A DNA stretch of 64,000 nucleotides from Zavarzinia aquatilis (GCF_003173035.1 NZ_QGLE01000013.1:1-64000); one strand, 5' to 3'. Positions 1 through 9,198 are shown, counted from the first letter of the stretch. Translations and numbers: made by a program. The notes: generated from the letters alone by a model not told the origin.

Positions 1-1
1 G

Positions 2-541
2 ATCACCCAGACCATTGTCGCTCAGACCAATCAGCGCCGCCTGATCGACGATCCCATGGTGCTGGCCTCGATCGACGAGGTCATCGCCCTTCTGCGCCGC
101 CAGGCCCGCGCCTTCGAGGCCGCTATCGTCGACCTCCTCGACAGCGAGCCCCTCTGGCAGGCCCTGAATGTCGCCTGCCGCTCGATCAAGGGTGTCGCCC
201 TGCGCACGATTGCCCGCCTCATGGCCGAACTGCCGGAAATCGGCACGTTCTCGGGCAAGGCGATCGCCAAGCTCGCAGGCCTCGCGCCCCTCGCCCGGGA
301 TAGCGGCAAACATTCGGGGAACCGCCATGTCCGAGGGGGACGGGCCGGCGTCAGGTCCATCCTCTTCATCGTCGCCAGCATCGTCAGGCGCTTCAATCGC
401 GACTTCGCGGACTTCCACAAAAAGCTGCTCGACGCCGGCAAACCCAGAAAGGTCATCCGCATCGCCCTCGCCCGAAAACTCCTCGTCCGGCTCAACGCAA
501 AAGCACGAGACGTCCGGCAGGCCATGCCAAATCTCTCTTGA
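2..541 (+). CDS. IS110-family transposase, C-terminal part (cut by window edge)
   Basis: The reading frame is open from base 2, so the gene starts before the window; the first internal ATG is at 56. The product has the C-terminal IS116/IS110/IS902 transposase region. It contains a helix-hairpin-helix-like stretch (IKGVALRTIARLMAELPEIG) and the conserved later part with LAGLAPLARDSG, RGGRAGVRSILF and the KLLDAGKPRKVIRIALARKLL tail. IS110 enzymes are DEDD-type recombinases whose catalytic N-terminal domain lies upstream of this window, so I cannot tell whether the copy is intact. No flanking target duplication can be read because IS110 elements usually make none. The family assignment is firm; element boundaries are unknown. 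Confidence 0.85.
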   Translation: MTQTIVAQTNQRRLIDDPMVLASIDEVIALLRRQARAFEAAIVDLLDSEPLWQALNVACRSIKGVALRTIARLMAELPEIGTFSGKAIAKLAGLAPLARDSGKHSGNRHVRGGRAGVRSILFIVASIVRRFNRDFADFHKKLLDAGKPRKVIRIALARKLLVRLNAKARDVRQAMPNLS

Positions 542-556
542 CCAACAAGACAGTCG

Positions 557-620
557 CTCTCCCCCCAAAGGGCGGAGAGGGAGAAATAGCCCCCTCTCCG
601 CCCGCTGGCAGGGGGGAGAG
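557..620. repeat. Nested palindromic intergenic element
   Basis: Two nested perfect inverted repeats are visible. The outer arms are CTCTCCCCCC (557-566) and GGGGGGAGAG (611-620). The inner arms are GGGCGGAGAGGG (570-581) and CCCTCTCCGCCC (592-603). It lies 16 bp past the transposase stop. It could be a terminator-like hairpin or a dispersed palindromic repeat; there is no T-run after it. Confidence 0.6.
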
Positions 621-668
621 AGCGGGGGGTAAGGTGGGAGCACGCCGCGGGCGGGTGCAGAGACCCGC

Positions 669-1139
669 TCAGGATTTCTCGGCCTGCGCCATCATCGCGG
701 CGACGATGAGCCGGTGGAAGGGCAGGATCACCTTCAGATAGACACGGCCCCAGATATTGTGGGGGCGCACCAGTGTCGTCACCGTGATGCGGCGGCGCTG
801 GCCGGGGGCGGGCACCACTTCGACCGCGACGCGGAAATCGAGATGGCGGTCGTCGAGGCCGAGGATGACGCAGCCCGGCGACTGGCTGAGCACCGGGAAG
901 ATGCCGACGTGATCCGGATCGCCCTCATGGCCGGGCTTCAGGCCGAAGGGAGCGACGAGGGCGTTGCGCAGGCGCATGAGCAGGCGCACCCAGCGGGGCG
1001 AGCGGCCCATGATGCGCCGCGCCGCCGACGGGGCGTCGAGGCTGCGCAATTCCGTGACCGCCCGATAGGCGTCGGCATAGGCCGCGCCCGGCAGCAGTTC
1101 GGCAAGCGCAGGTTCGGGGGCGACCGCCTCGACGCGCAT
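669..1139 (-). CDS. DUF2867 family protein
   Basis: A 156-residue protein with the DUF2867 pattern: an N-terminal ADAYRA segment, GFGDRHLDFR-like core (here LGLDDRHLDFRVAVEV), and a C-terminal HNIWGRVYLKVILPFHRLIV stretch. The family has no established reaction and is often found fused to, or beside, NAD-binding oxidoreductases. It is separated by 111 bp from the next gene on the same strand, ccrM. The C-terminal hydrophobic segment may associate with membrane. Function is unknown. Confidence 0.75.
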   Translation of the reverse strand: MRVEAVAPEPALAELLPGAAYADAYRAVTELRSLDAPSAARRIMGRSPRWVRLLMRLRNALVAPFGLKPGHEGDPDHVGIFPVLSQSPGCVILGLDDRHLDFRVAVEVVPAPGQRRRITVTTLVRPHNIWGRVYLKVILPFHRLIVAAMMAQAEKS

Positions 1140-1250
1140 GGGGTGTTCCGCGATGATTGATCCTCGCGGAATGAGACGACGGCGCGCCGTCGCGGAAAAG
1201 CACCCAAAATGCCGCAGTCCCCGCGTTTCGGCGGTTCCGATTGTCGCAGG

Positions 1251-2446
<1,196 letters not shown>

Positions 2447-2465
<19 letters not shown>

Positions 2466-3076
2466 AATGCCTTGATGGGACTAAATGATGTGCGGTGGAA
2501 ACTTGTTGGCCCAAGCCGTTGTAGCGCGGCGCTATGTTCCGGCGTGCCATAGCCCATGTGACGGGCGAAGCCATAGCCCGGAAAGCGCAAATCAGCCTGC
2601 GTCATGATGCGGTCGCGGTGCACCTTGGCGACGATCGAAGCGGCGCCGATCGACAGCGACAGGGCATCGCCCTTGACCAGGGTGGTGACCGGGCAGGGCA
2701 GGGCCGGCGCCCTATTGCCGTCGACGAGGGCGTGGGCGGGCACGACCGGCAGGGCCTCGACCGCGCGGCGCATGGCCAGCATGGTCGCCTTCAGGATGTT
2801 CAGCCGGTCGATTTCCTCGACGCTGGCTTCGCCGATGCCGACATGGGCGGTGGCCAGGATCTCGCCATACAGGCGCTCCCGCGCGGCGGCGGAGAGTTTC
2901 TTGGAATCTGTGATCCCGGCGGGCAGCACGGCGCCGGCCGGCCAGATCACGGCGGCGGCCGAGACGGGCCCGGCCCAGGGGCCGCGCCCCGCCTCGTCGA
3001 TGCCGCAGACCAGGCCGCCCAGGGCGGTTTCGCGGGACAGGTCGGGCGGCGGCAGGCTTGGTGTCTTCGCTTTCAT
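2447..3076 (-). CDS. rnhB: Ribonuclease HII
   Basis: A 209-residue RNase HII, which cuts RNA in RNA-DNA hybrids and starts ribonucleotide excision from DNA. The active-site block GIDEAGRGPWAGPV is near residue 25, followed by ITDSKKLS and later VDGN and KGDALSLSIGAASIVAKVHRD, all typical of the family. Length is normal. It precedes ccrM on the same strand with a 56-bp gap, an order seen in other alphaproteobacteria. An overlapping frame with similar coordinates is only a shadow. Confidence 0.95.
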
Positions 3077-3127
3077 GGCGCGGGGACCATGGCACGAAGA
3101 CCGGGCCTTGTGAATCCTTGCCGCGCT

Positions 3128-4312
3128 TCAGTCGCCGAACAGGGCCATCTGGTTATCGCTGTCGAGCGGGCGGCGGAAGCGCGTGGTGTCGAGCGGGCGG
3201 CGCGCGGTCTCCAGCCCCAGCCGGCTGCAGGCGAGGCGGAAACGCCGGGCGATCAGCTCGGCATAGGGCCCCTGGCCCCGCTGGCGGAGGCCAAATTCGG
3301 CGCTGTTCAGCTTGCCGCCCCGAATGTCGCGGACGAGCGCCAGCACCCGCCCGGCCCGCTCGGGCATGGCGGCGGCCAGCCATTCCTCGAACAGCGCGCG
3401 GATTTCCATCGGCAGGCGCAGCAAGACATAGCCGGCGATGGAGGCCCCGGCGGCCCGCCCGGCCTCGAGGATCGCCTCGGTCTCGTGATCGGTCAGGCCC
3501 GGAATGATCGGCGCGGTCATGATCCCCGTCGGGATGCCGGCGGCGGCGAGGGCGCGGATCGCCTCCAGCCGTCGCTCCGGCGTCGCCGCCCGGGGCTCCA
3601 TCCGCCGGGCCAGGCGGCGGTCGAGGGTGGTGACCGAAATCGCCACCTTGGCCTGGTTGCGGCCGGCCATGCGGGCGAGAATGTCGATGTCGCGCACGAC
3701 AAGGGCGGATTTGGTGACCACGGTCACCGGATGATTCCAGCGCTCCAGCACTTCGAGGATGCGGCGCGTGACCTGCATCTTGCGCTCCAGCGGCTGATAG
3801 GGATCGGTATTGGTGCCGAGGGCGATGGGCTGGCAGACATAGGATTTCACGCCGAGCTCCGCCTCCAGCAGGCGGGCCGCCTCGGGCTTCACGAACAGGC
3901 GGGATTCGAAATCGAGCCCGGGGGAGAGGCCGAGATAGGCATGGGTCGGCCTTGCATAGCAATAGGTGCAGCCATGCTCGCAGCCCCGGTAGGGATTGAT
4001 CGAACGGTCGAAGGAAATATCCGGGCTGTCGTTGCGGGTGATAACACTGCGCGCCTTGTCCGTCTGCACCGTGGTCACGATACGGGGCGCCGGCTCGTCC
4101 AGATTGCCCCAGCCGTCGTCCAGCGCCACCCGCGCCTCGCGCTCGAACCGGCCGCTGGCGTTGGACATGGTGCCCCGCCCGGCCCGCGCCGCCGCCCCGG
4201 CCAGCACGCCGCCATCCCCCGGCCCCGCGGACGCCTCACGCTCCTCCCCCCGCACGAAAACCGGCCGCGGCTTGGCGGCACGTTTCGGGGGCAGGGGGAT
4301 CGGATCGGCCAT
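3128..4312 (-). CDS. PA0069-type radical SAM protein
   Basis: A 394-residue radical SAM protein. The iron-sulfur motif CxxxCxxC is seen as YRGCEHGCTYCYARPTH, followed by the LGLSPGLDFESRLFVK segment typical of the PA0069/SplB-like group. The exact reaction is not established. The frame also opens at a TTG at 4339, but the ATG at 4312 (MADPIPLPPKR) is preferred. The first 60 residues are low complexity and basic. It lies 51 bp upstream of rnhB on the same strand and could be co-transcribed with rnhB and ccrM. Confidence 0.88.
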   Translation of the reverse strand: MADPIPLPPKRAAKPRPVFVRGEEREASAGPGDGGVLAGAAARAGRGTMSNASGRFEREARVALDDGWGNLDEPAPRIVTTVQTDKARSVITRNDSPDISFDRSINPYRGCEHGCTYCYARPTHAYLGLSPGLDFESRLFVKPEAARLLEAELGVKSYVCQPIALGTNTDPYQPLERKMQVTRRILEVLERWNHPVTVVTKSALVVRDIDILARMAGRNQAKVAISVTTLDRRLARRMEPRAATPERRLEAIRALAAAGIPTGIMTAPIIPGLTDHETEAILEAGRAAGASIAGYVLLRLPMEIRALFEEWLAAAMPERAGRVLALVRDIRGGKLNSAEFGLRQRGQGPYAELIARRFRLACSRLGLETARRPLDTTRFRRPLDSDNQMALFGD

Positions 4313-4380
4313 GAGACAAGCATGACGGAAATGGAACAAAAAGTGAACATGGAAAATATGGCGATTGGTCGCCGCGCCGG

Positions 4381-4692
4381 TCAGGCCGAATGATCGTCGC
4401 GGAACCGGTCCATCTGATGCATGCGCTCGTGGAGGATGGTGACGATACCGATGTCACCGCCGGACAGGCGCCGCCAGTAGACGAAATGATGCTCGTGCCG
4501 GAAGTAGAAGCCTTCGACCCCGAATTCGGCCGGGATCGGCCGCGAGATCGCGCCATGGCTCTCGATCCTGTCGAAAGCGGCGAAGAGGTCAATGATATAT
4601 CGCTCGGCCTGTTCGCTTCCCCAGCGATCCCTCGTGTAACGGAATATCTCATCGAGCCGGCGAGACGCCGCCTCCTGGACGAGGACGGCCAT
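4381..4692 (-). CDS. parE: ParE/RelE-superfamily toxin
   Basis: A 103-residue toxin-like protein. The order of elements (VQEAASRRLDEIFRYTRDRWGSEQAERYI, then a central IPAEFGVEGFYFRHEHHFVYWRR strand pair, then IVTILHERMHQ) is that of the ParE/RelE fold. ParE-type toxins inhibit gyrase, while RelE types cut mRNA; sequence alone does not decide. The start codon follows the antitoxin stop by only 4 bp, so the two are almost certainly co-translated. Both run opposite to the orphan antitoxin at 5183. Confidence 0.85.
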   Translation of the reverse strand: MAVLVQEAASRRLDEIFRYTRDRWGSEQAERYIIDLFAAFDRIESHGAISRPIPAEFGVEGFYFRHEHHFVYWRRLSGGDIGIVTILHERMHQMDRFRDDHSA

Positions 4693-4696
4693 GGTG

Positions 4697-4951
4697 TCAG
4701 CCGCGGTTCCGGGCGATCACCTCGGCGGCGGTCAGGGGGCGATAGTCGTGCTCGGGCGCCGCGAAGGCGCGCGTCAACTCGGCCTTCAAGCGGTCGAAGG
4801 CTTCCCGCTCGGCCCGTTCCTTGTCGCGCCGGATCAGGTCACGGACATATTCGCTGATATTCTCGTAGGCGCCGTTCTCGCCCACGTTCGAGGCTACGAA
4901 ATCGCTCAGCGCGCCACTGATCCGCACGGTCATGGTCGTGGTCCGGGACAT
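4697..4951 (-). CDS. parD: ParD-type ribbon-helix-helix antitoxin
   Basis: An 84-residue antitoxin. The N-terminal ribbon-helix-helix reads TTTMTVRISGALSDFVASNV, followed by YENISEYVRDLIRRDKERAE, which is characteristic of ParD/CC2985-type antitoxins. The C-terminal tail (about residues 55-84) would wrap the toxin. It is the first gene of a two-gene unit with the toxin behind it. A 7-bp dyad at 4970-4996, about 20 bp upstream, is a good candidate for autoregulation. Confidence 0.87.
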   Translation of the reverse strand: MSRTTTMTVRISGALSDFVASNVGENGAYENISEYVRDLIRRDKERAEREAFDRLKAELTRAFAAPEHDYRPLTAAEVIARNRG

Positions 4952-4969
4952 GGAGGCTCCTTTTCGTCT

Positions 4970-4996
4970 GTCTTCAAGTTAAGCAAGGGTGAAGAC
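4970..4996. promoter_or_regulatory. Candidate ParD operator
   Basis: Perfect inverted repeat GTCTTCA (4970-4976) and TGAAGAC (4990-4996) with a 13-bp spacer, just upstream of the parD start at 4951. Antitoxins of this type usually bind such dyads in their own promoter. The assignment rests on position and symmetry only. Confidence 0.4.
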
Positions 4997-5090
4997 GGTC
5001 GCAAGATTTCCGCTGCATTCGCCAGTGCCGAGTGATCGGCTTCTGCTGCGTTCATGTTGCCTTTCGTGCCTATCACGCTGTCTTTCGTCG

Positions 5091-5182
5091 GAGACAGCGG
5101 GATCGTGGGACCTGCAAGCGAAAGCCCGCATTCTGATCCGGATTGACCGCCTCCCCTCGGCAACGCGCGGGATGTGAACAGG
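5091..5182 (+). pseudogene. HigB-like toxin remnant
   Basis: The frame starting around 5103 reads WDLQAKARILIRIDRL (codons 5106-5153), which matches the conserved LRDxxAKARIxxRIxRL helix of HigB/Gp49-type toxins. A one-base frame change near 5155 then gives LGNARDVNR (5156-5182), matching the GNxGDVK block that follows in the family. The N-terminus is not recognisable, and the C-terminal half (ELRIxYGPGYRVYF) is missing. The remnant runs straight into the antitoxin gene, which suggests an internal deletion plus frameshift. Confidence 0.6.
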
Positions 5183-5476
5183 ATGACGAAGGACATGACC
5201 ACCGTGACCACGGCATGGGATGCCAGCCAATATCTGGACGGCCCCGAAATGATCGCCGCTTATGTCGACGCCGCCTTCGAGGAAGGCGACCCCGCCGTGA
5301 TGGCTTCGGCCCTCGGCAACATCGCGCGGGCCAGGGGCATGAGCGATGTGGCGGCGGCCGCCGGCCTTGGCCGCGCCAGTCTCTACAAATCCCTGTCCGA
5401 ACACAGCCACCCGGAATTCGCCACCATCCTGAAGGTGATCAAGGCGCTGGGGCTTCGCCTTACCGTGGCGGCTTGA
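5183..5476 (+). CDS. HigA-like addiction-module antidote (orphan)
   Basis: A 97-residue helix-turn-helix antidote of the COG3636 type. It shows WDASQYLDGPEMIAAYVDAAFEEGDPAVMASALGNIARARGM, then the helix-turn-helix DVAAAAGLGRASLYKSLS, then PEFATILKVIKALGLRLTVAA. In intact loci this gene directly follows a HigB-like toxin gene; here only a frameshifted toxin fragment precedes it. The frame continues upstream through a GTG at 5174 into that fragment, so the ATG at 5183 is the likely start. With no intact partner it may be a leftover, or act against toxins encoded elsewhere. Confidence 0.82.
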   Translation: MTKDMTTVTTAWDASQYLDGPEMIAAYVDAAFEEGDPAVMASALGNIARARGMSDVAAAAGLGRASLYKSLSEHSHPEFATILKVIKALGLRLTVAA

Positions 5477-5538
5477 GGGGAGTGATCGAGGGTAGCGGGG
5501 ATGAATATAGCGTCCCCTTATCTCCTGCACCCTGCGGA

Positions 5539-6471
5539 TCAGAGCTCGTCAATCGAGGTTAACAGCCGCGTGCCATAAGTCTTGCCCAGCCGGGCCTGTC
5601 GGGCGAGATTGACGAAGGTCTTTTCGCCGATGACGATATCGGCGAGCGGCAAGACTGTAGCGAAGGCTGACATGTCACGCAGGTCGTTCTCTGCGATAGG
5701 CCTAGCCTGATCTTCGAGTCGTACAGCCAGTTCCCTCTCGGTAGCGAGGATCGGTACGTCAACTGGGATACTACGAACCAACGAAGCTCCAATGTCGCGA
5801 ACACCATTCCAGTCCAATCCAAGCTTTCGGCCAGTTGCAAGAATGAAATCGAGTTCGTCGATCATCAGCTGCGCGCCATAAGCGCGTTTGCGCAGCGCCA
5901 AGGGTTCAGAAGCGACAATAGCCCGTCGTGCTTCGATTCTCGCTACGAGATCAGCCGAGCCAGCGCTAAAGCGCCTGACACTTTCGAGTCTCACATGCTC
6001 ATCGCTGGCGGTAAGATAATCGAACAGTGCCCTTGCAGGATCGGAGCGCATATGGTCGAGGACTCTGTCCGACAGAGCAAAGCCGAACGCCCCGGACGAA
6101 TAATTGGCGGTCGCTTCGAACCATATGTCGGACAGGAACCAGTACTCCTCCGGCGGCGCGCGCTTGATCGCAAATTTGTTGGTCAGATAAGCTTCTAGCG
6201 TCTCGCCCAGTATCCGGCGTCTGCCACGAAAGACGCGGCCACGGCTGATTGTAACTTGGGTTCGCGCCATATTTTCCCGGCGGACGGGGTCATTGATCTT
6301 TGACGTTTCGTAGATATTGGCGAAGCTTAGTGGGACGATAAATCGCTGCTGCTGAAGCGCTGTGACGACTTTTACTAGCTGTGCGTGCTCCTGCGGATAA
6401 CTCACCTTGTCCCAAGCGCCGCGCGCCAGCGCCACCCATGCGTTCTGATCGAGATATAGTATTTCCACCAT
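5539..6471 (-). CDS. PIN-like domain protein, function unknown
   Basis: A 310-residue protein that opens with MVEILYLDQNAWVALARG, resembling the first strand and acidic residue (Asp8) of PIN-like nucleases. An acidic YETSK follows near residue 55, and a late PLADIVIGEKTFVNLARQARLGKTYGTRLLTS segment could be the last catalytic strand. I do not recognise a named family. The gene has visibly lower GC and less biased codon use than its neighbours and lies next to toxin-antitoxin genes and a tandem repeat, which suggests horizontal transfer. It could be a defence or stress RNase. The PIN assignment is by pattern, not certain. Confidence 0.6.
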   Translation of the reverse strand: MVEILYLDQNAWVALARGAWDKVSYPQEHAQLVKVVTALQQQRFIVPLSFANIYETSKINDPVRRENMARTQVTISRGRVFRGRRRILGETLEAYLTNKFAIKRAPPEEYWFLSDIWFEATANYSSGAFGFALSDRVLDHMRSDPARALFDYLTASDEHVRLESVRRFSAGSADLVARIEARRAIVASEPLALRKRAYGAQLMIDELDFILATGRKLGLDWNGVRDIGASLVRSIPVDVPILATERELAVRLEDQARPIAENDLRDMSAFATVLPLADIVIGEKTFVNLARQARLGKTYGTRLLTSIDEL

Positions 6472-6551
6472 GGCTCAACAAATAACAGTACCGATAGGCT
6501 GATACCAGGCTCAGTTGACAAAGGATGGAAGCCATGGCTTTGCGGTGGCAA

Positions 6552-6641
6552 GGGTTCCGGGGTTCCGGGGTTCCGGGGTTCCGGGGTTCCGGGGTTCCGG
6601 GGACGCCAAGGTTCCGGGGACGCCCAAGGTTCCGGGGACGC
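6552..6641. repeat. Octamer tandem repeat (GGGTTCCG)
   Basis: Six perfect copies of the 8-bp unit GGGTTCCG run from 6552 to 6599. They are followed by two longer units, GGGACGCCAAGGTTCCG (6600-6616) and GGGACGCCCAAGGTTCCG (6617-6634), and a partial GGGACGC. The array lies 80-170 bp upstream of the PIN-like gene start (6471) and is non-coding. Unit length and homogeneity suggest replication slippage; it is not CRISPR. Confidence 0.9.
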
Positions 6642-6690
6642 TATACGAAACTCCATCCTCGTGCCGCCGCAGGGGCCATCTGGTCACGAG

Positions 6691-6710
6691 ATTCCGGCCT
6701 CCGCCGGAAT
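6691..6710. repeat. Short palindromic repeat (CCGGC...GCCGG type)
   Basis: ATTCCGGC and GCCGGAAT flank a 4-bp loop and are followed by GACGA. The same layout recurs downstream of recA (27796-27815), and again inverted at 27852-27871. This looks like a dispersed intergenic palindrome common in alphaproteobacterial genomes. It lies between the tandem repeat and the acetyltransferase stop. Confidence 0.5.
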
Positions 6711-6741
6711 GACGAATGAACTCGAGGGGAATCCCCCCCCC

Positions 6742-7329
6742 TCAATCCAGCCGTGCCAGCTCCGGTCCCAGCGGCCAGGCCAGCCGCTCGCGCGTCGCAT
6801 AGGGGCGGAAGCCGAATTTCTGGTAGAGGATCAGGGCCTTGGGGTGGTCGAGGGTGCAGGTGTCGACGGTCATGCGGGTGGGGCCGCGTTCCCAGGCGAG
6901 CTGGATCGCCTGATCGAGCATGAAGGGGCCGAGGCGGCGGCCGATGAAGTCGGGGGCGATGCCGAAGAGGCCGAGGTCGATGCGCGTGCCGCCGTCCTGG
7001 GGCACCAGTTCGAAGAAGCCGGCGGGCGCGCCCTTGAGGTGCAGGACATAGAGGCCATAGCCCGGGGCGGCGAGATGGGCCGCGAGCTTGTCGTCCGGCC
7101 AGCGGCGGCGGTCGATCCACATCCAGTCCCGGCCGACGTAATGGTAGAGCCAGCGGAAATAGGCGACTTTCGGCTCCTCAACCCGCATCAGGACATGCTG
7201 GTCGAGGGGCGGCGGCGCCCGGCGGGGGGCCGGGCGCTCGAGCATTTCGAGATAGGTGATGCGCGAGGCCTGGGCGGGGCCCGCCGCCGGCACCCAGTCC
7301 GGCGGCGGGGCCTCCGCGTCGGCGGTCAC
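6742..7329 (-). CDS. GNAT-family N-acetyltransferase
   Basis: A 195-residue protein with a GNAT fold from about residue 60 onward: GLYVLHLKGAPAGFFELV, then DLGLFGIAPDFIGRRLGPFMLDQAIQLAW (the acetyl-CoA pyrophosphate-loop region), then VDTCTLDHPKALILYQKFGFRPYA. The substrate is unknown. The frame continues upstream, but the region before 7329 overlaps the sulfurtransferase gene. The GTG at 7329, 1 bp after the sseA stop, is therefore the best start and implies translational coupling with sseA. Confidence 0.85.
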   Translation of the reverse strand: MTADAEAPPPDWVPAAGPAQASRITYLEMLERPAPRRAPPPLDQHVLMRVEEPKVAYFRWLYHYVGRDWMWIDRRRWPDDKLAAHLAAPGYGLYVLHLKGAPAGFFELVPQDGGTRIDLGLFGIAPDFIGRRLGPFMLDQAIQLAWERGPTRMTVDTCTLDHPKALILYQKFGFRPYATRERLAWPLGPELARLD

Positions 7330-7330
7330 G

Positions 7331-8176
7331 TCAGACCTCGATGGGGGCGTCGGCGCGGGCGCCCCATTCGGCCCAGGAGCCGTCGTAGAGCGCGAGATTG
7401 CGCGCGCCCAGTTCATGCAGGGCGAGCAGCGCGATGCAGGCGGTGACGCCCGAGCCGCAGGAAGCGACCACGGGCTTCGCCGGGTCGATGCCGGCGGCGG
7501 CGAAAATCTCGGCCAGTTTCGCGTGGGGCAGGAACACGCCGGTCTCGGGGTCGAGCAGGCTGCCGGCCGGGACATTGACCGAGCCCGGGATATGGCCGCG
7601 CTTCAGGCCGGGGCGCGGTTCCGCCTCGGCGCCGGTGAAGCGGCCGCCGCTGCGGGCGTCGACCACCTGCTCCTTGCGGGTGACGAGGTTCTGCCGCACC
7701 TGATCGAAGGCGCGGATGCGCATCGTGTTCTCGCGCGCGGTGAAATGCCTCTCGCGCGGGGCGGGCGGCATGTCGTCGACCGGGCGGCTCTCGGCCTTCC
7801 ACTTGGCGAAGCCGCCGTCGAGCACCATCACATCGTCATGGCCGAAGGCGCGGAACATCCACCACACCCGGGCGGCGGCGAAGGGCGCGCCGCCGTCATA
7901 GACGACGATGCGGTTGCCGTCGCCGAGGCCCATCTTGCGCACCCGGGCCGAGAATTTCTCGGACGACGGCAGCATGTGGGGCAGGGGCGAGGTCAGGTCG
8001 CAGATTTCGTCGATATCGAAGAAGACGGCGCCGGGGATATGGCCCGCCTTGTATTCTTCCCGGGGGTCGCGATTGGCGCCGGGCAGATACCACGAGGCAT
8101 CGACGACGCGCACGTCGGGCGCATCCAGGTGTTCGGCAAGCCACTCGGTGGAAACGAGGCCTGTCTCATTCGGCAT
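7331..8176 (-). CDS. sseA: 3-mercaptopyruvate sulfurtransferase
   Basis: A 281-residue two-domain rhodanese. The first, inactive domain contains DASWYLPGANRDPREEYKAGHIPGAVFFDID. The second carries the catalytic cysteine in VASCGSGVTACIALLALHELG; the CGSGVTA loop is typical of mercaptopyruvate rather than thiosulfate sulfurtransferases. It moves sulfur from 3-mercaptopyruvate to thiol or cyanide acceptors. The start MPNETGLVSTEWL at 8176 is chosen because the longer frame overlaps the upstream cysteine synthase. Neighbours fit cysteine and sulfur metabolism. Confidence 0.92.
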   Translation of the reverse strand: MPNETGLVSTEWLAEHLDAPDVRVVDASWYLPGANRDPREEYKAGHIPGAVFFDIDEICDLTSPLPHMLPSSEKFSARVRKMGLGDGNRIVVYDGGAPFAAARVWWMFRAFGHDDVMVLDGGFAKWKAESRPVDDMPPAPRERHFTARENTMRIRAFDQVRQNLVTRKEQVVDARSGGRFTGAEAEPRPGLKRGHIPGSVNVPAGSLLDPETGVFLPHAKLAEIFAAAGIDPAKPVVASCGSGVTACIALLALHELGARNLALYDGSWAEWGARADAPIEV

Positions 8177-8199
8177 TGATGATGCTCCGGTTCTTGATT

Positions 8200-9198
8200 T
8201 TAGAGCCACGAAGGCACGGGCAGGTTCCGCGCCTTGAGGAATTCCGGGTTGAACATCTTCGACTGGTAGCGGGCGCCACCGTCGCAGAGAATGGTGACGA
8301 TGGTATGACCCGGGCCGAGCTCGCGGGCGAGGCGGATGGCGCCGGCGACATTGACGCCGCTCGAGCCGCCAAGGCACAGACCCTCGTGCTTCAGGAGGTC
8401 GAAGACCACCGGCAGGCTCTCGTCATCCGGGATCTGATAGGCGGTATCGACCTTCAGCCCCTCGAGATTTGCGGTGATGCGGCCCTGGCCGATGCCTTCG
8501 GTGATCGAGGTCCCCTCGGCCTTCAGGGCGCCCGTGGTGTAATAGGAATAGAGCGCGGCCCCCGGCGGATCGGCGAGGGCGATCTTCACGCCGGGGTTCT
8601 GTTCCTGCAGATACATGGCGGTGCCCGCCAGCGTCCCGCCCGAGCCGACGGCGGAGACGAAACCATCGACCTTGCCGTTGGTATCGGCCCAGATTTCCGG
8701 CCCCGTCGTCTCGTAATGGGCGCGGCGGTTGGCGGTATTGTCGAACTGGTTGGCCCAGATCGCGCCATTCGGCTCCGCCGCCGCGATCTCCTCGGCGAGG
8801 CGGCCTGAATATTTCACGTAATTCATCGGGTTGGCATAGGGCACCGCCGGCACCAGGCGAAGGTCGGCGCCGCACAGGCGCAGCATGTCCTTCTTTTCCT
8901 GGGACTGGGTCTCGGGCATCACGATCACGGTGCGATAGCCAAGGGCATTGCCGACCAGCGACAGGCCGATGCCGGTATTGCCCGCCGTGCCCTCGACGAT
9001 GACGCCGCCGGGGCGCAGCAGGCCCCGTTCCTCGGCGTCGCGCACGATGAACAGGGCGGCGCGATCCTTTACCGAGCCGCCGGGGTTCAGGAACTCCGCC
9101 TTGCCCAGAATCTCGCATCCGGTCGCCTCGGAAGCGGCGCGCAGACGGATGAGGGGCGTGTGCCCGATGGTGTCGATGAAATCCTGGCGAATCGGCAT
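8200..9198 (-). CDS. Cysteine synthase (O-acetylserine sulfhydrylase family)
   Basis: A 332-residue PLP enzyme that makes cysteine from O-acetylserine and sulfide. The PLP lysine lies in NPGGSVKDRAA (about residue 44). The substrate loop is seen as VEGTAGNTGIGL, the phosphate loop as SAVGSGGTLAGTA, and a late GLCLGGSSGVNVAGA block is present. The EGTAGNTG form is typical of the alphaproteobacterial type; strict CysK enzymes read EPTSGNTG, so I leave the symbol blank. It lies 23 bp upstream of sseA on the same strand, suggesting a small sulfur operon with the acetyltransferase. Confidence 0.92.
   Translation of the reverse strand: MPIRQDFIDTIGHTPLIRLRAASEATGCEILGKAEFLNPGGSVKDRAALFIVRDAEERGLLRPGGVIVEGTAGNTGIGLSLVGNALGYRTVIVMPETQSQEKKDMLRLCGADLRLVPAVPYANPMNYVKYSGRLAEEIAAAEPNGAIWANQFDNTANRRAHYETTGPEIWADTNGKVDGFVSAVGSGGTLAGTAMYLQEQNPGVKIALADPPGAALYSYYTTGALKAEGTSITEGIGQGRITANLEGLKVDTAYQIPDDESLPVVFDLLKHEGLCLGGSSGVNVAGAIRLARELGPGHTIVTILCDGGARYQSKMFNPEFLKARNLPVPSWL

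Noticed and set aside
2534-4393. Plus-strand frame (619 codons) opposite rnhB and the radical SAM gene
   Set aside because: Shadow of two confident minus-strand genes.
4989-5177. A 62-codon plus-strand gene before higA
   Set aside because: Only its last third resembles a protein family (HigB); the rest is unlike it and the frame is broken, so it is annotated as a remnant.
6552-6641. Possible CRISPR array
   Set aside because: Units are 8 bp, contiguous and without spacers; no cas genes nearby.
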